Shown one piece after another: positions 1 to 35,000 of a DNA stretch of 64,000 nt. Below the pieces are notes generated by a model. That model was not told the DNA's origin. It saw only the letters and a program-made list of their open reading frames with translations, and did not search any database. Location: assembly GCF_000972845.2 (NCBI RefSeq), contig NC_040022.1, forward strand, positions 992,001-1,056,000. Direction: 5' to 3'. Source of the DNA: Larimichthys crocea (taxonomy: Eukaryota; Chordata; Actinopteri; Sciaenidae). Numbering within the stretch: the stretch's first letter is position 1; the number at the start of each line of letters is the position of its first letter. The position numbers and the translations under genes were made by a program.

Positions 1-1790
1 GAGAAAATATCCAACTGGGCAGTCCAACATGTTTTATTAAACTGCCTAAAATGTAACAAAGGGGTTGTTTAAGGGTTGTTTTCTTCCTCGATAATAAAAT
101 GCTGTTTGAGCATGACATTGAAACCACCAACTGATTTAAAGGGCAGTCCTTCAGTTCTGTGACTGAACTATAATTGGTGCTATGAACAGTAAATCATACC
201 GTAGCCCGCGACGCATTTTAAAACGCTCACACAAATGCACAGCGCAACCATTAAAATAGATGGTGCGTGAAATGAAGTTCCTAAAAGCACAGAGGGGACG
301 GGACAACTTTTTTGGCAGATGGGCAACATTGCCAAAGGAGTGTTCCCAATATCGATTCATTAAAGGGCGACTTGTTGTATATATTTTAACTATATGTCAC
401 ATGTTTCATTTGAATTTAACCAAGAGGACCTCACAGCTTTTTTTTAAATTAAGGACCCCTTAGATGATAAAGAGACAAAGTAAGGACTAAAGTTCTCACA
501 GTACCCGAATATTTAATTTTGATACATTACTAATATAAAAACAGAAAACTTCACTGAACACATAATGTTAATAATCGCTTCATCTGTGCAGCCTTGGGTT
601 GAAAATATGATCGTAGATCTGTTTTCCTTTTTAGATACAGTGACAGTACTTGACTATGATAGTATTATATTGTTTTATAACATTGAAAAAGTATCAAACT
701 ATCAGAACTGTTGATGACCTTTGTAGTGACCCCCTCCTACATTGTGCTGCATATTAAACCAGGGCTAAAATAACGTATCGACTTCCGTCTCCAGACTTGA
801 GGCGATTCTCTGAATATTATCTGGTCTTCTCTCGTTTGTGCTCACCTGTCAGTCGCAGTTGTATGTCTAGGTGTGTTAGCCTCGCCTTGCGGACTTTCAC
901 CAGTGAGGTGGAGGCCATATATCTTTCTGAAGAAGTTACCAAACAATCCACGTCCATATACTTCAGATAATAAGTATGGGATGGATGCTCGGTGATTTAG
1001 AATAGCGCTGTCATGATTGCATTAGCATTCATGGGAAACATGTCAACAAATTTCAATTTAAAGTTTCAAACAATGATCAAACAATAATTTGGCACCACCT
1101 CTGCTGTAAGTCTGAGGATGCCCACGGGTTCACAGACTCCCGGGGTTTAACTGATCTGAACACAGCAGCACTGCAATAAAAATATCTCTCTCTGTAGGTA
1201 GAGAGAAAGAAAATAAGGGCTTTATATAATATGTCACTGCAAAATAAGCAGAGCAAACAAAAACAGCAGCGTGAACCATCAAAATGACAAGGAACGGGAT
1301 AGCTGGAGCAGAGTGCTGAATGAAAAATGGAGAGACGAGACCAATAAAACAAGAAGAATAAACATTAAAGCAGTTAGGATGGAGCCTATCAGGTGACAGT
1401 GTGTCTTTCACACTTAAGGACTGTCTGCCGTTATCACCCCAGAGTTTGCAAACTGTCTATCAGAAGAAAAAAATTGTTTAATATCAGCAGTCCCGCCTTT
1501 CGGCTCCTCTGCTGTGGCTGACAAAATGAAAAGTTTCAGGGTCAGATGAGTTTGCACGGCCCTCGTGTGTAATCATGAAGGGCTTTATGTGGCATTTTCA
1601 ACTCACCAATAATGCTCTGGAAGTTGTGTGAGTCGAAGATCACGCAAAGATGAATGCACTGTACCGGATAATAGAAGAAGAGAGGTCTGGCGAAGGAGAT
1701 TGATATACAGCGAGCCGGAGAAATGAAAGCGGCCTTTCACCTCATAGTAATAGCCTGCATCAACATCATTATGGGCTATATTTCATCTGT

Positions 1791-1833
<43 letters not shown>

Positions 1834-1838
1834 CCTAG
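1..1838 (+). other. grap intron 1 or upstream sequence
   Basis: No exon resembling the GRAP N terminus (start of an SH3 with an ALYSF-type motif) is present on the + strand. Nothing else supported except the microsatellite that ends next to exon 2. Confidence 0.6.
1797..1831 (+). repeat. (GT)17 microsatellite against a splice acceptor
   Basis: A perfect GT run that takes the place of most of the polypyrimidine tract of grap exon 2; only GCTCCTAG separates it from the exon. Confidence 0.97.
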
Positions 1839-23285
<21,447 letters not shown>

Positions 23286-23520
23286 CCTGACGCGTCAATC
23301 GAACATGTTCATCAGCGAACCCCCGCCCTTCACGCTGCTCCCCTCTTCTTGCACTTGCCCAATAATTTTTTGAGGAGCTGTAACTGAACTGCTTAATATG
23401 TTACTGACTCCTCCCACTTCCCCTGTGATGCCACCTGTCAATCACAAGCCTCGTCCAATCAGCTGCTACGGGCTCATCAATCACTTTCCACCAACTCCAC
23501 TTCTCTTTAAAAACATGTAA

Positions 23521-23530
23521 AATAAATAAA
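23521..23530 (+). other. Candidate grap polyadenylation signals
   Basis: Overlapping AATAAA hexamers 236 bases after the grap stop codon. A further AATAAA is at 24110-24115. No transcript evidence. Confidence 0.4.
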
Positions 23531-25886
23531 TGAATAAATATCTGGACCTAGACACTGTGGAGAACTCACATACACACACATACTCCCAGGTATTATCACA
23601 GCTTATCAGCACAGGTACAGGCTAAAAGCAACACACACTCACACTAACCTGAAAAACAAACAGTGTGTGGCTCATGGGAAGTGGTTGAAGAAGGGAAAGG
23701 TCTTCTCCGCTGAGGATTTCCTCCACTATTTTCCAGACGTTCCCACAAGGAGATCCAATGAGCCGAGCGGGGGGACACAGAGAGTCCATTGTGTTGTGAA
23801 TATATGGGCCAGACACCCTGGGGATACTGACACAGCAGATTTCTCTCTCACTGGACTGGAGTGTGAGCGGGGTTTGAACACATGTAAACCTGCAAACTTT
23901 ATGTATGTTTATTGAGTGTATGAATTTGGTGTGTATGTGTTCAGCCATGTGCTCTGTGGACCAGTAAAGGAGGCAACTGTGTTAACCAGTGCTACCCGGA
24001 CAATGCTCTGTTTTAAAACTTAAAATGTTCTTAAAATGACACACTCAACCCATTTTATGGATCATTTGTTTATTTCTATGTATTTATTCTTATTCATGTG
24101 TAATCTTGAAATAAATATATCACAAATAAGATTAAACATTGTAAAAAAAAAAGGTTTAAGAAAAGGTTTAAGAAACCCACATTTTATGTGATTAACAGTA
24201 AGAGCTTTGACTGGTCTTCCTTAACCTGTACTGATAAATCATTTAAATAAAGTTATACATTTACCTCTTTGAAATTGAAGCTGGGAAGTTATTGTTCAAT
24301 AATATTTAAACATTATTACTAGTACACAAATTAAACTACGTGAAAGAGTTCTTTGACCAGAAAATGACCACTAGAAACACGGACAGTGTCAAATTGTGGT
24401 CACGATTTCTCTTTGTTGATGCAGTTTCACTTAATCTCACCCCGTGTTTCTGAACTTTTCAGCAATTCAAATAAAAAAATGAAGTGAAACAATACAGCAA
24501 CCTCATCACTTGTACAAAATTGCACTTTGTGACACATTTTCAAGTTCATTTTTATGCTTTTCGTGTCAAACAAACAACCACTTTTCATGACATCCATCAT
24601 GATATTTGACAGTCATTGCCACAAACAGCAGGTTAATAGCATAAAATAAAAATTCCATGCGTTTTGTGGACACACGACATTTCCGTCCTTTGACACTGAT
24701 AGACACTTGAAAAAAGGTTGTGAAGAAATAAATACTGATCATTAAATAGAGTGCGAGAGCGACACCACAGTCTGTGGTCTAGTCGTGTCATAATATACTT
24801 GGTGTTGAAACAAGCCACAAAATTAACTTCTAGATTTCCAGACACTGTATGAGTGTTTCTATAGGCCAACCAAACACACTTTGAAGATACAGGTAAAACT
24901 AGACAACTGAAGGCATCATGCTGAATAATGCTCCAAAATTAGGCTAAATTAGGAGACGTCAATCCCAACATATTTATCTTTAAAGGGGCCCCGTGACCTC
25001 TCACTTCAACATATCTAAATAAAAATGGTTTCTGAGTCTTTATAGACATGCCCACTGTATGCTCATCCTGTGCAGCTTGGGCAAAACTTTGCAGTTTTTA
25101 CATGCAAAATAAAGCATTTGAATATTTCTGCATACTCGGGTGCCTAAATTTAAATTGCATAAGTCGGGTATAATTGAAAAGCCGAGACACACAGATTCAA
25201 TAAACCCAATCTTATTCATGTGTGATGGATCCTTATAGTAGCCATTTTACTGTAATGTGAAGATTTATTGAAACTGACCTATTGTGACCTTTTGATACCA
25301 AGGTATCATTTTTCTTATGGTGTTCCTGAAGGTCTTGCTGTCTTAATTTGGAATTTTGTAGGGATTTCGACCAGTACTGGAAAATTTTGCACCAAATCTC
25401 TGTAACAAATGGTATCAAGCCAAAAGCCACAGCAACAATGTAACCTAATTCAGCACAGCCATGGCTAAACTTATATTTGTATGGTGGCATAACCAAAATA
25501 CATATTTATTACTAAAAACAACAACAAACAAACAACAAAACCTCTCTGAGAATCGCATTTTGTTTGGTTAGTTTGCAGACATCACCTTTGACTCTGTGAA
25601 CCTGTGATGGAAATTATTCCCTGTTTCTATAATTTTATAGACTGGATGATTAATCTAAAAAGCTGTAGTGATAATAAAACTTTAATCGATCTGACTAAGT
25701 GTCACTGAAGTGCACTTAACACTGCGTCCAAATACGAATATGGTAATAATATTGTAATTAGCGTGAGACATACTCGTTTTAAATGTCTCATTTGAATTCA
25801 GTGAACTCATTGGTATGTAAGTCGTGTTGCCAACAAGAGATTTTATGTCTGAGTGTGCGACTGAACAGCAGTTCAGCTGGTGACAG

Positions 25887-25914
<28 letters not shown>
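25887..25914. repeat. (CA)14 microsatellite
   Basis: Perfect CA run. Confidence 0.95.
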
Positions 25915-25917
<3 letters not shown>

Positions 25918-27064
25918 TGTTGACCGGTGCTATGTGAGGAATGCGGCGCTGCTTCTCTCACCAGGACGTGATGTTTGAAATGAAGCAGGAAACATCCAAT
26001 AGGCTGAAACACGTTTTCACTTTCTTTCTTTTTTCATTCATTCCTCCTGACGAGAGTCACCTCTGGCTCGCCAACGACAGTTAGTCAGTAAACAAGTGGC
26101 ATCCAGCAGGGGAGGAGAAAAGAGGAGTTAAAGGTTGTACCAGAAATAGTACTGCTGTCTTCTTCACCTACTCTTTTTTTTGTTGTTTTTTTTAAACTGC
26201 TGAGTCACTTTGAAGCGTGTGTGCGTGACACAGAAGCATTTATTATGATGTATTTGTGTCACACACTGACGACAACATGAGAATATTAAACATCACTGAC
26301 ATGCCGTCAAATAGGAGGGGAAAAAAACTGCTCTGATGACAGAAAGAAGGTGAGACAGAGACAGCAGTGAAACATAATAAACAATAAAAAGTGGAGAACA
26401 ATGCAGAGTAATGAGAAAAACGAGGAAGGAACGAGAGTGACAGTAAAAGATCCAGGAGCGGGGGAAGGTGTGTGAGCTGTGACATCAATGACAGTCATAG
26501 GCGTTTGAAGCAAATACAATAAAACTGTTAAACCAGTTTGACTGACTGGCTGACTGGCAGCCTCTGGCTGTTTAAGCCTTGACAGCGAGATAAACCACCG
26601 TCAGCCTGCAAACTAGTCCAACACCCAGCAAAGCAGCAGGACAGTTTTTTTTTCCAGATCATTTATCGTACACTGCCAATCAGTGAGCCAAGAAATCAAA
26701 AGATGAAATGGGCAGTCGATGAGTCAGCCGAGTGACTCATCGACTCTGCAATTCACTGTGATCGGCGGCGACAGACAGACAGACAGAGAGGGCGCTGGGA
26801 AATATTTAAAGGTGCCCCTGCTCTGTCTGTCTGAATGAAGATTTACGATGCATTGTCAGTCACAACCTCCAAAGCCCCAAAAAACTGCAGTTCCTCAAAC
26901 ATCCACGTGAGGCTGGCTCCAGAATTTTAAAAAGCTTAAATAAACATGTTTACAGCCTGGTACAGAAAACGGGTTTTGGTCTCTGTAGCTAATTTCCTTG
27001 TTCATGACAGCTGTAGAGTCTGAAATCACCAGTTCAAACAGTGTTAAGGCTTAAAGTTATGCTG

Positions 27065-27300
27065 ATTTTAAAAGTGTGGGTGCCGTTACAGGTGGTTTAT
27101 TTGAGAACCCAGGTCCACTGATGATCCACGTCTTTGCCCGATTCTTAGATTAGCAGAGGCCGGACTGCCAAGATACTCACCGACACAGCTCTTTGGAAAC
27201 CTCTGGGGGCAAGATACTCACCGACACAGCTCTTTGGAAACCTCTGGGGGACGTCATGGATACGCCGTCCATTCTTTATACTGTCTCAGAGTCCTAACAC
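27065..27300. repeat. Dispersed repeat, related to 51440-51600, with internal 41-bp tandem duplication
   Basis: Shared landmarks with the 51.5-kb copy: GATGATCCACGTCTTTGCCC, GACTGCCAAGAT, GACGTCATGGATACGCCGTC and TTTATACTGTCT. Here a 41-bp unit is exactly doubled (27169-27209 and 27210-27250). Confidence 0.65.
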
Positions 27301-28069
27301 ACTCCTCTAAGCTTTGTAGGAAATCTTTCAAGCTTGTCAGTCCACACACCTGTTATGGTAATTTCCTGAGCTCGTCTTGTTTCTTCATGCAAAACAGAGA
27401 TTTACATTTGAATTATGCTTTTATTTATTTATTATCATCCTATTATTGCGTTCTGTTATTTCATGGGTAGTCACAGACTGATGATGAACACCTCACAGCG
27501 AGCAGCAGGCTATAAAACATTCGGGACTGCAAATGAGCGGCCATGTCACCCTTCAGCCTTTATACTGTAACCTCTCCTGCTCCTGCTGTCTTATCTAATG
27601 ACATGTAATCACATCGCACAAGGCTGCAAGTATCAAAGCAGGGTGTATCATGTGACTCCGATCTGCTGATAATCCAGCGGTGTTTGCCTCTTTGAGGTAA
27701 CTTAAACTTTATTTGAGGTTAATTAAAAACAAATAATGTTTTAGAACCTCGGGGCTGTGTGTTTGATTGGGCTGCGCTCCTTGCGGAGACTTGTTTCGCT
27801 TTCTTTTATCGTGGAGATGTTGCGTAAAATGGAACTGTTATTACCGCCTTTGTGTTATTGAACATCAAACTGAAACTCAGGAGTTCAAAGGTCAGGTAGG
27901 CCCTGCTTAGGTGAGCATGTAGTTTTAGATTGAAAACTCTAAATCTCTTAATCCCACTTTAATCTATCTCGTTTTGAGCTTTCTTTAAAAATAATTATGT
28001 GCTCTTCATTTTGATCTCATTCTGGCAGGAGCATAAATAAGCAGGACTCAACAGGTAAAACAAGCACAC

Positions 28070-28088
28070 CACAGATATATATATATAA

Positions 28089-28150
<62 letters not shown>
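28070..28150. repeat. (TA)n microsatellite
   Basis: Interrupted then perfect TA run of about 80 bases, 450 bases before the fam83g start codon. Confidence 0.95.
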
Positions 28151-28153
<3 letters not shown>

Positions 28154-28242
28154 AACTTGGCTTTCAGGTGATGTTTTGTACCTCATGGTTTTCATGGGGT
28201 TGTGTCAAACTCAAAGTCACGTGATAAAGGTGTGCATGTTTC

Positions 28243-28330
28243 TGCGTGTGGGTGTGCCTGTCTGGGTCACACCTGTCGGGCGGTGCTGCGTGTGGGTGTG
28301 CCTGTCTGGGTCACACCTGTCGGGCGGTGC
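28243..28330 (+). promoter_or_regulatory. Perfect 44-bp tandem duplication upstream of fam83g
   Basis: Units 28243-28286 and 28287-28330 are identical and each carries GGGTCACACCTGTCGGG. TCACACCT is the reverse complement of the T-box core AGGTGTGA. The block lies 267-354 bases before the ATG, at the edge of a GC-rich stretch, so it may sit in the promoter. The regulatory role is inference. Confidence 0.4.
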
Positions 28331-28399
28331 TTTGAGCGGGATGTCACTCACTCCTTCACTCTCGGTTAAAACCCGTCATTTGGTAACGGGAACAACGAT

Positions 28400-28596
28400 G
28401 ACTGTGTGTTCAGAGCACCATGGCCGCCCAGAGGAATCACAAGGCTGAGCAAAGAGGAACACCGCATGAACTTATGCGCAACGAGGCTGGAACTAAAGCG
28501 CACAGAGGAGGAACTGACCGGCGGGAGTCTGGGGGAGTTTAGGACGTGTTCCGTTTTTTTTTTGTTGTTTACTGTGAAGTACTGTGAGCTGCAGAC
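28400..28596 (+). promoter_or_regulatory. fam83g: fam83g 5' UTR / core promoter region (approximate)
   Basis: GC rises sharply here and stays high through exon 1. No TATA box is evident, and the transcription start cannot be placed. An upstream ATG at 28406 opens a frame that overlaps the true start, if it is transcribed. Confidence 0.4.
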
Positions 28597-29049
28597 ATGG
28601 CTCTGTCCCAGTTACAGTGCCTGGACGATAACCACGTGAACCCGCGTGTGCACGAGTCCAAACCGGAGTTCCTGTACTGCGAAGACCAGCGGCTCGCGCT
28701 GGAGGCTCTCCTCCAGGATGGTCGCGAGGCGTTTTTGAAATACCTGGAGGCTCGCGGCCTGCGGCTGTTCCTCTCAGACCCGGAGGTGGAAGCTCTCGCC
28801 GGGGCGGTGGAGCCCTATGACCCGGGCTCGGAGCTCTTTTCGGATAGTGCCGAGGACGACGAGCCGCCGCTTTCAATGCACTACTGGCCCGAGTTGTCGG
28901 ACACCTCCATCCCACAAATAGACCTGGGTTGGCCGGATAGCGATGCTTACCGCGGGGTGACGCGCACTACCGTGCACACGCAGCCGCCGCTGGATGGTCA
29001 GGCGCACATCAAAGAGATAGTCAGGAAAATGATTGCGCAGGCGCAGAAG
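28597..29049 (+). CDS. fam83g: fam83g coding exon 1
   Basis: Encodes residues 1-151. The start context is gcagacATGG, with G at -3 and +4. The sequence is GC-rich relative to its surroundings. Ends at QAHIKEIVRKMIAQAQK, which matches the mammalian exon border, with donor gtagag. Reading through would add a few intronic residues and stop at 29079. Confidence 0.93.
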
Positions 29050-32000
29050 GTAGAGTATGCTGACCCACCTTTGGACTAAACTTTACACTTGGGTGTCAAT
29101 GTAGGAAATATCCAATAATGCTGACTTTATGATTAAATTAAACTAAACATATACATTTTAAACACTTATTCAACATTAATTCCACTCTAAAGTCTTTATT
29201 AAATAGCCTAAAAGCTGCAGAACTTCATGGATTCATCCTAAAATGTGAGTGTAATGTTGACATAACGTCACCATGACTCTGTCAGTAAGAGGTCAGAGTA
29301 CAGGCTGCAGACCGAAAGAGACAATCAAGAGTAAAGTGCAAATTGATTAAGCGACTTTATCAGGAGAATTGTAACTGAACCATGTAATGTTAGGGTATTT
29401 GCATGTTCGTGTTCATTACAGACTGTATGAGCATCTGTTTGGCATGCTGAGTCATGTGTCATGAAGGAACAAGTTTATGGCATGTGTTATACGACTGAAA
29501 TATCCTATGGGCATATTCCTGAAGAGCTTTTGACATACAGTAAATGTGTTGTGTAAGAGAGAACACACTGTATGTGATCATATTTTACTCAAACCTGTGG
29601 AACAACTCGCATCTTATTTTGTCAGAAACTGAGTAAACACTGTGAAATACCTGCAAGTAAACACTGTAACTTCACAGTTTGTATCTGTTTACTTGTCTGC
29701 AATTAAACTATGCATACATGCACAAGTTTTTACCTGGATGTCATGAAGTTTGTGTCTGTTTGTCTTCAGGTTATCGCAGTGGTGATGGATGTCTTCACCG
29801 ATGTCGACATCTTTAGAGATTTGCTAGATGCTGGTTTCAAGAGGAGGGTCTCCGTCTACATCCTGTTGGAACGTACAACACTACCTCATTTCCTGTCCAT
29901 GTGTCAGAGGGCCAACATGCATGCCGGACACCTCAAGGTGAGCCGAGTAAGCTCTGCACAAGCGAAAAAACATGGGAGAATATCCAAAACTCGTGGCCAG
30001 TAGTCCATCAGATATATTGCTTTAGACTATATGGCAACTTTTTAAAAGAAAAATCCAGTAGGCCTCTATCTCAGCATTTTCATGTATGTGTAGATGTGTA
30101 GATCTGTACACAGTCATGTGCAGAGAGCCTTCACTCCCTGCTTAAAGGCCTTTGTCCTGCATTAGCAGGAAGGGAGTGTCAGGGAGACAAAAACATTGAA
30201 TTTCCCCCAAGAAGTCTTATTATTTATGTATGACTGTTTTAAAATTTTAAAAAATACATAAAACTGATGGAGAACTCTATCAAAAGTTTCTAAAATTAAC
30301 AGGAAATATATGTCAGTTGGTCAGGAAACTTGTTGGGTCAGTGATAGAAAAGAAAGGTTTGGAACCACTGCTTTATATGACAGTGTTGGACAACCAATAT
30401 CATTGTTTATAGACTCATAAAAAATGTTGTTCATAGTCCATGATATTCAGAATAGTTAGCTGACAGAAAATTTAAGTTAATTATCAGTCGTGTGTGGATG
30501 AAATGTATTTCGGATCACAGGGGAGTTTCCAAATGTTGAGAAACGTGGAAATGATCGCCTCTTGTGTCAGATTGAAATTAACACAATAAGTACAAATTAC
30601 CGTTTGAAAGAAAGACAAGCAATTCAAGTCAAGGGATTTTCATTCTGCACGGATAAGTGAAGACACATGTCACCTCTCCCTTTCTCTTTTTTTTTTCCCT
30701 CTCTCACAAAAACTAGGAAGCCTTTCCAGCTGGCTCTGGATCATGAACAGATAGCTGGTGTTTCATTCCACAGCTGACTGTTTATCACCGAAAATGTTCT
30801 AAAACACATTTTGAACATGTTCGAACATGCAAAAGTGACTTACAGGGAGCTGTATTGTCAGGGAATTAGTAAGGATTCTTGAGACATTAATCTTTTAATG
30901 AAGTTGCCAAGCCACCAAATCATAATTGTGTTGACTCAAGTCAGCTAACACAAGTATCTCAGAAAATCCAACATGCAGTAGGAGCAGTGTTGGGTAATTT
31001 CCGCAAAGGCTCCCAATGTGCTTAACTAATAATCTCCAAAGTGACATGTGAGGCGCTGAAGATGTGGGATACTGTATTTAGGAGACCTGTTGAGACACAC
31101 AAATCATACTGCTATGCGTGAACAAACCCTTTGTCTGCCAGTTGTCTTGAAGGAATTGGAGTGAAACACAGAGGCAGTAACAGCTTGACAAACTTCCAGC
31201 ACCATCTGTATCTGGATTAACAGCAGAGCATGTCCCATGTGGCAGTTTGTGGTTTATAAACATAAAAATATGACAGTTACACGTGATGAATTACGTGACA
31301 GAAGTGTGTTCTTCTCATGGTAACTGCCTGCCATTTTGTTGTTTTTACCGTACATTCTCAGGCATGTCTTGATCAACAAATTTGAAAGTATAAAGTGCAA
31401 ACCTGCCTACAATAATACAGCTGCACAGTCCACACTTGGCCTATAGTTGCCCAACATTTAAAATAATAAAATATTTGATAATAGAAAAACAGCCTGTGTC
31501 ACAATTGGCAGGATGATACACGAATGCACAAACCGTAGAAGACAGGTGTGACCGTTGAAATATTTATTGCGAACTGTAAATGACAAAAAGGGAGTTGCTG
31601 GTAGGTGAAGGAGTGGATAGACAGGAAGGGAGGAGTAGCAGATAAGTACTGAGATGCCAGATTATTAATCATCTGTCATCTGAAGGGTTTTCTGTACAAG
31701 TGACGAATCCATAACAGTGACCCTGTATCCTGTCAGATGTAGAGTATTTGTAAAACAAATAGTGCAAATCCACAGTGTCTCATTTATACCTTGCTGTTTC
31801 CAGATTTTCTGATATGTATCTACAGTATGCTTTGTGATTCCAGCTCGTTTGGTGGTCTTTTCACTTCAGAATTCTGTCTTGGACATGTCATCCACAGTTT
31901 GGAGTTGAACGCATTCACACAGAAATACCCTTTTCTCATTTTATCTAATCAGTTCACCAAAGGAATGTACTGAGGGAAAGAGAAAGTTAAGGGTGGAACC

Positions 32001-35000
32001 GAAGGAGGGAGGGAAACAAGTCTTCCTACTGTGAGACGTGCCAATCTGCTGCATCAAGACAACTGGTTATATCATTTTTTGGCTGCATCCCTGTTCATGA
32101 CCTGGCCACACTGACAGCCATAGAGTCTTTTAGAGGACCCAAGAGTCTAATTCTAAACTTACAACCAAAGCAATGGTGTGTTTATCACCAAGAATGGGCC
32201 CTCAAACAGCTTAGAAAGCACTGGCCAACTACCAAACACTGTACCAGGTCAATAGTAATTATTTTTTTGGCATTTTATGTTGGATGGTTTGCAATCTTTC
32301 ATATTCTTTGAATTTTTATTAATGGACAAAATGAACCTCATACTTTAAGGCCTATTATTTACACCTTGTGAGGCTGCTGTATGTACCATTGACTGATAAA
32401 CAACATAAGCCACCTTGTAAACCTGAATATGCCAGTAAACAACTGTGGACATGGATTATGGGATACAGTGAGCTGCAGTAGATAGATCAAAAACGGGCTA
32501 CATATCTCTATGGCATGAAATTGCAATGCAGTATTTATATTTTTAGGATTGACTAGATATTGGGAAACACGGCTGTCCTATAAAAGTAAAGGAAGGGAGG
32601 AAGACCTTAAATCTCTTATCTGACACTGCTACTCATTTAATATCACTACAGCTATACAGTCACATATGTAGGTCTAGTGGCTGTGTTTACAACTATGGGA
32701 ATGTGTTGCTATCAGTCAACTGGAGTTTTATTTGTATTACAAAACATCTGAAGTGGACTGAGAATGGACCCATGGGGGACGCCAGATTTTAATTTCCCTG
32801 ATGCCTGAATCAGCAGTATTTACATGAGCAAAACAGACGTGTTCCAACAAAGTTCTTGGTCAAGATAATCTATGAGAATGATGAGATTCTTTGCAGCACT
32901 CAAGATCAAGTAAAGACAAGACAGAGATTATATCAGAATCCATCACAATTAACGTGTTGCTTGTGCAAGATTTACTACTAACATTGGATGTGTTATGTGT
33001 AAATGCTCTGCAGCCTGAAAGAGTCAAGCAATTTGCTTAAATTCAGGGCACATGACTGCACCTACTATCTCTGTATGGCTGTCGGGATTTTATTTAAAAA
33101 GTACTCGTATGTCTAATAAACAGCTGTGGGTTACATGGAAGGACTACAGTTTGTTTAAACCTCTGATTTATGTTGTTGGACGTGCGCTCTGGAAACATCA
33201 GTTTTGGAAATTTGACATAAGGCAAATGGTATCTGTCTGCCTGACGTGCTTTACAGATGTTAATCTTGTTATACTTTGCTTTTGTTTTGTTTTTTTATTT
33301 ACACAAACTTTTATCATCAATCAGCCAATAAATATTCAAAAGGGATGAGATAAGGCCGCCTCATAAAATCATAAAAATACCTTTTCATATGCTATATTTG
33401 TTGTGACTGTAAGTTTCTTGTTATCCAGTCTCAAGGTGGAGAATGAAAGTACAAGCACGAGTCTTTGTCACTATTTTACAACCTTTTTATGAGGTCACGG
33501 ATTAAAAAGTTAGCTCTGAATCTGGAGAAGGTGTGACATTTATACTCTGTGTTTTACAGCACCTTCGCGTACGCTGCACAGACGGAGTAGAGTTCCACAC
33601 TCGGTCGTCCACCAAGGTCACAGGGCGAGTGGGGCACAGATTCATGTTCATCGATGGAGACAAAGCTGTTTCTGGGTCGTACAGGTCAGTGCACTTTGTG
33701 TGTGTGTGTGTGTGTGTGACAGTCTTGCTCCTGTTGTCAACATAGATGTTTGTTTATTAATGTCTTGCTTTACTTTAAAGTGGTCTAACTTAGCATGTGG
33801 TGTGCGTTCTGTAGTTTCACTTGGATGTCATCTCGGCTGGAGAAGAATCTCATCACGGTGGTTACAGGCCAGGCAGTGGAAGCCTTCGACAGGCTGTTTC
33901 GAACCCTCTACGCGACCTCTAGCTCGGTCGAACTCCGTCAGGTCGCCACGGAACCTGAACCTGAACCGGAGCCCATCCGACAGGTAGCCGCAGTAGCCCC
34001 TCCTTCTGCTGCTCTTGCCAGGAAACTGTACAACCCTAAATATGCCCTGGCTTTAGGCAACCCCAGCCCAGCTCCATCTGCTGACCAGAACAGCTCAGAA
34101 AAGACTCAAAGTGAAGAGAACCCGGATGTCCCAGGTAGCAAAAAGAAGAGGCGGAAGAGGGCTTCTAAAGACAACACACAGGAGGCTCCCCCCATCCATC
34201 CTGGACTCCTCAATCTCGAGAAAGCATGCCTGATGTCATACCTGCCCACCTGGCCAGAGCCTGATCCCCCTAGTGACGTAATTGGGTTCATTAACATTCG
34301 TGATTCCAGCAAACCAACTCCAGTCCATCTACAGCGATCTGAGATGTTCGGAATAAGCCAAGCGATCAGGTTTAGCAGTCCATTCAGCATGCCAGAGAAA
34401 ACCCTGCCAGAGGTGGCCACACCCAGGCAGCAAACTGCTAAATATGAGGAGATAAATAAGCTCCAGTCAGCACAAGATAAAACCAAGGCTAAAGAGTCTG
34501 TGGTGAACAGAGCTCAGCCCACACAACTCATTGCACAGCCTGGTGACGCCACAAATAAAGCAAAGGTACCTGAACACAACTCGCCTGCATCTGGAACAAC
34601 TTGTGAATCTGCAAAGAGTCTCAGCAGAGATAATAAACTACATTCAAACACAGCTACCAACCCAAATGTAGGTCACAACACCACACCTCACCTCAAAGCA
34701 CATGCACCTCCCCAAAACAGCAGCAAAGCATCGCCTCCTAGCACAGGGAGGCCTTCACACCACACACAGGATGTCCCCACAGACAATCCTAAATCAGATT
34801 CTCTCCCTGGATCAAAGACTAAAGAAACTATCTTAAACAAACCGAGCGTTGTTGTGCGCAAGACACACACCCTGGAGTCGAACAGCACAGCACAACCTTC
34901 ACAAATGGGTGATACCACAGGACAACACACACAGACACATACAGATTCACACACAAAGGCTGTTCACACGCAGCCACCAAACCCCTCTGAAATTACCCCT

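Larger units (their letters stand above)
23286..28596. other. Intergenic region between grap and fam83g
   Basis: Holds the grap 3' UTR (extent unknown), CA and TA microsatellites, a dispersed repeat with a 41-bp duplication and the fam83g upstream region. No other gene supported on either strand. Confidence 0.7.

Noticed and set aside
28406..28639. Upstream open frame overlapping the fam83g start
   Set aside because: The transcription start is unknown, so it may not be in the mRNA; mentioned only in the promoter entry.
28493..28915. 140-residue minus-strand frame opposite fam83g exon 1
   Set aside because: GC-rich antisense of a well-supported exon; Arg/Pro-rich composition is an effect of the opposite strand.
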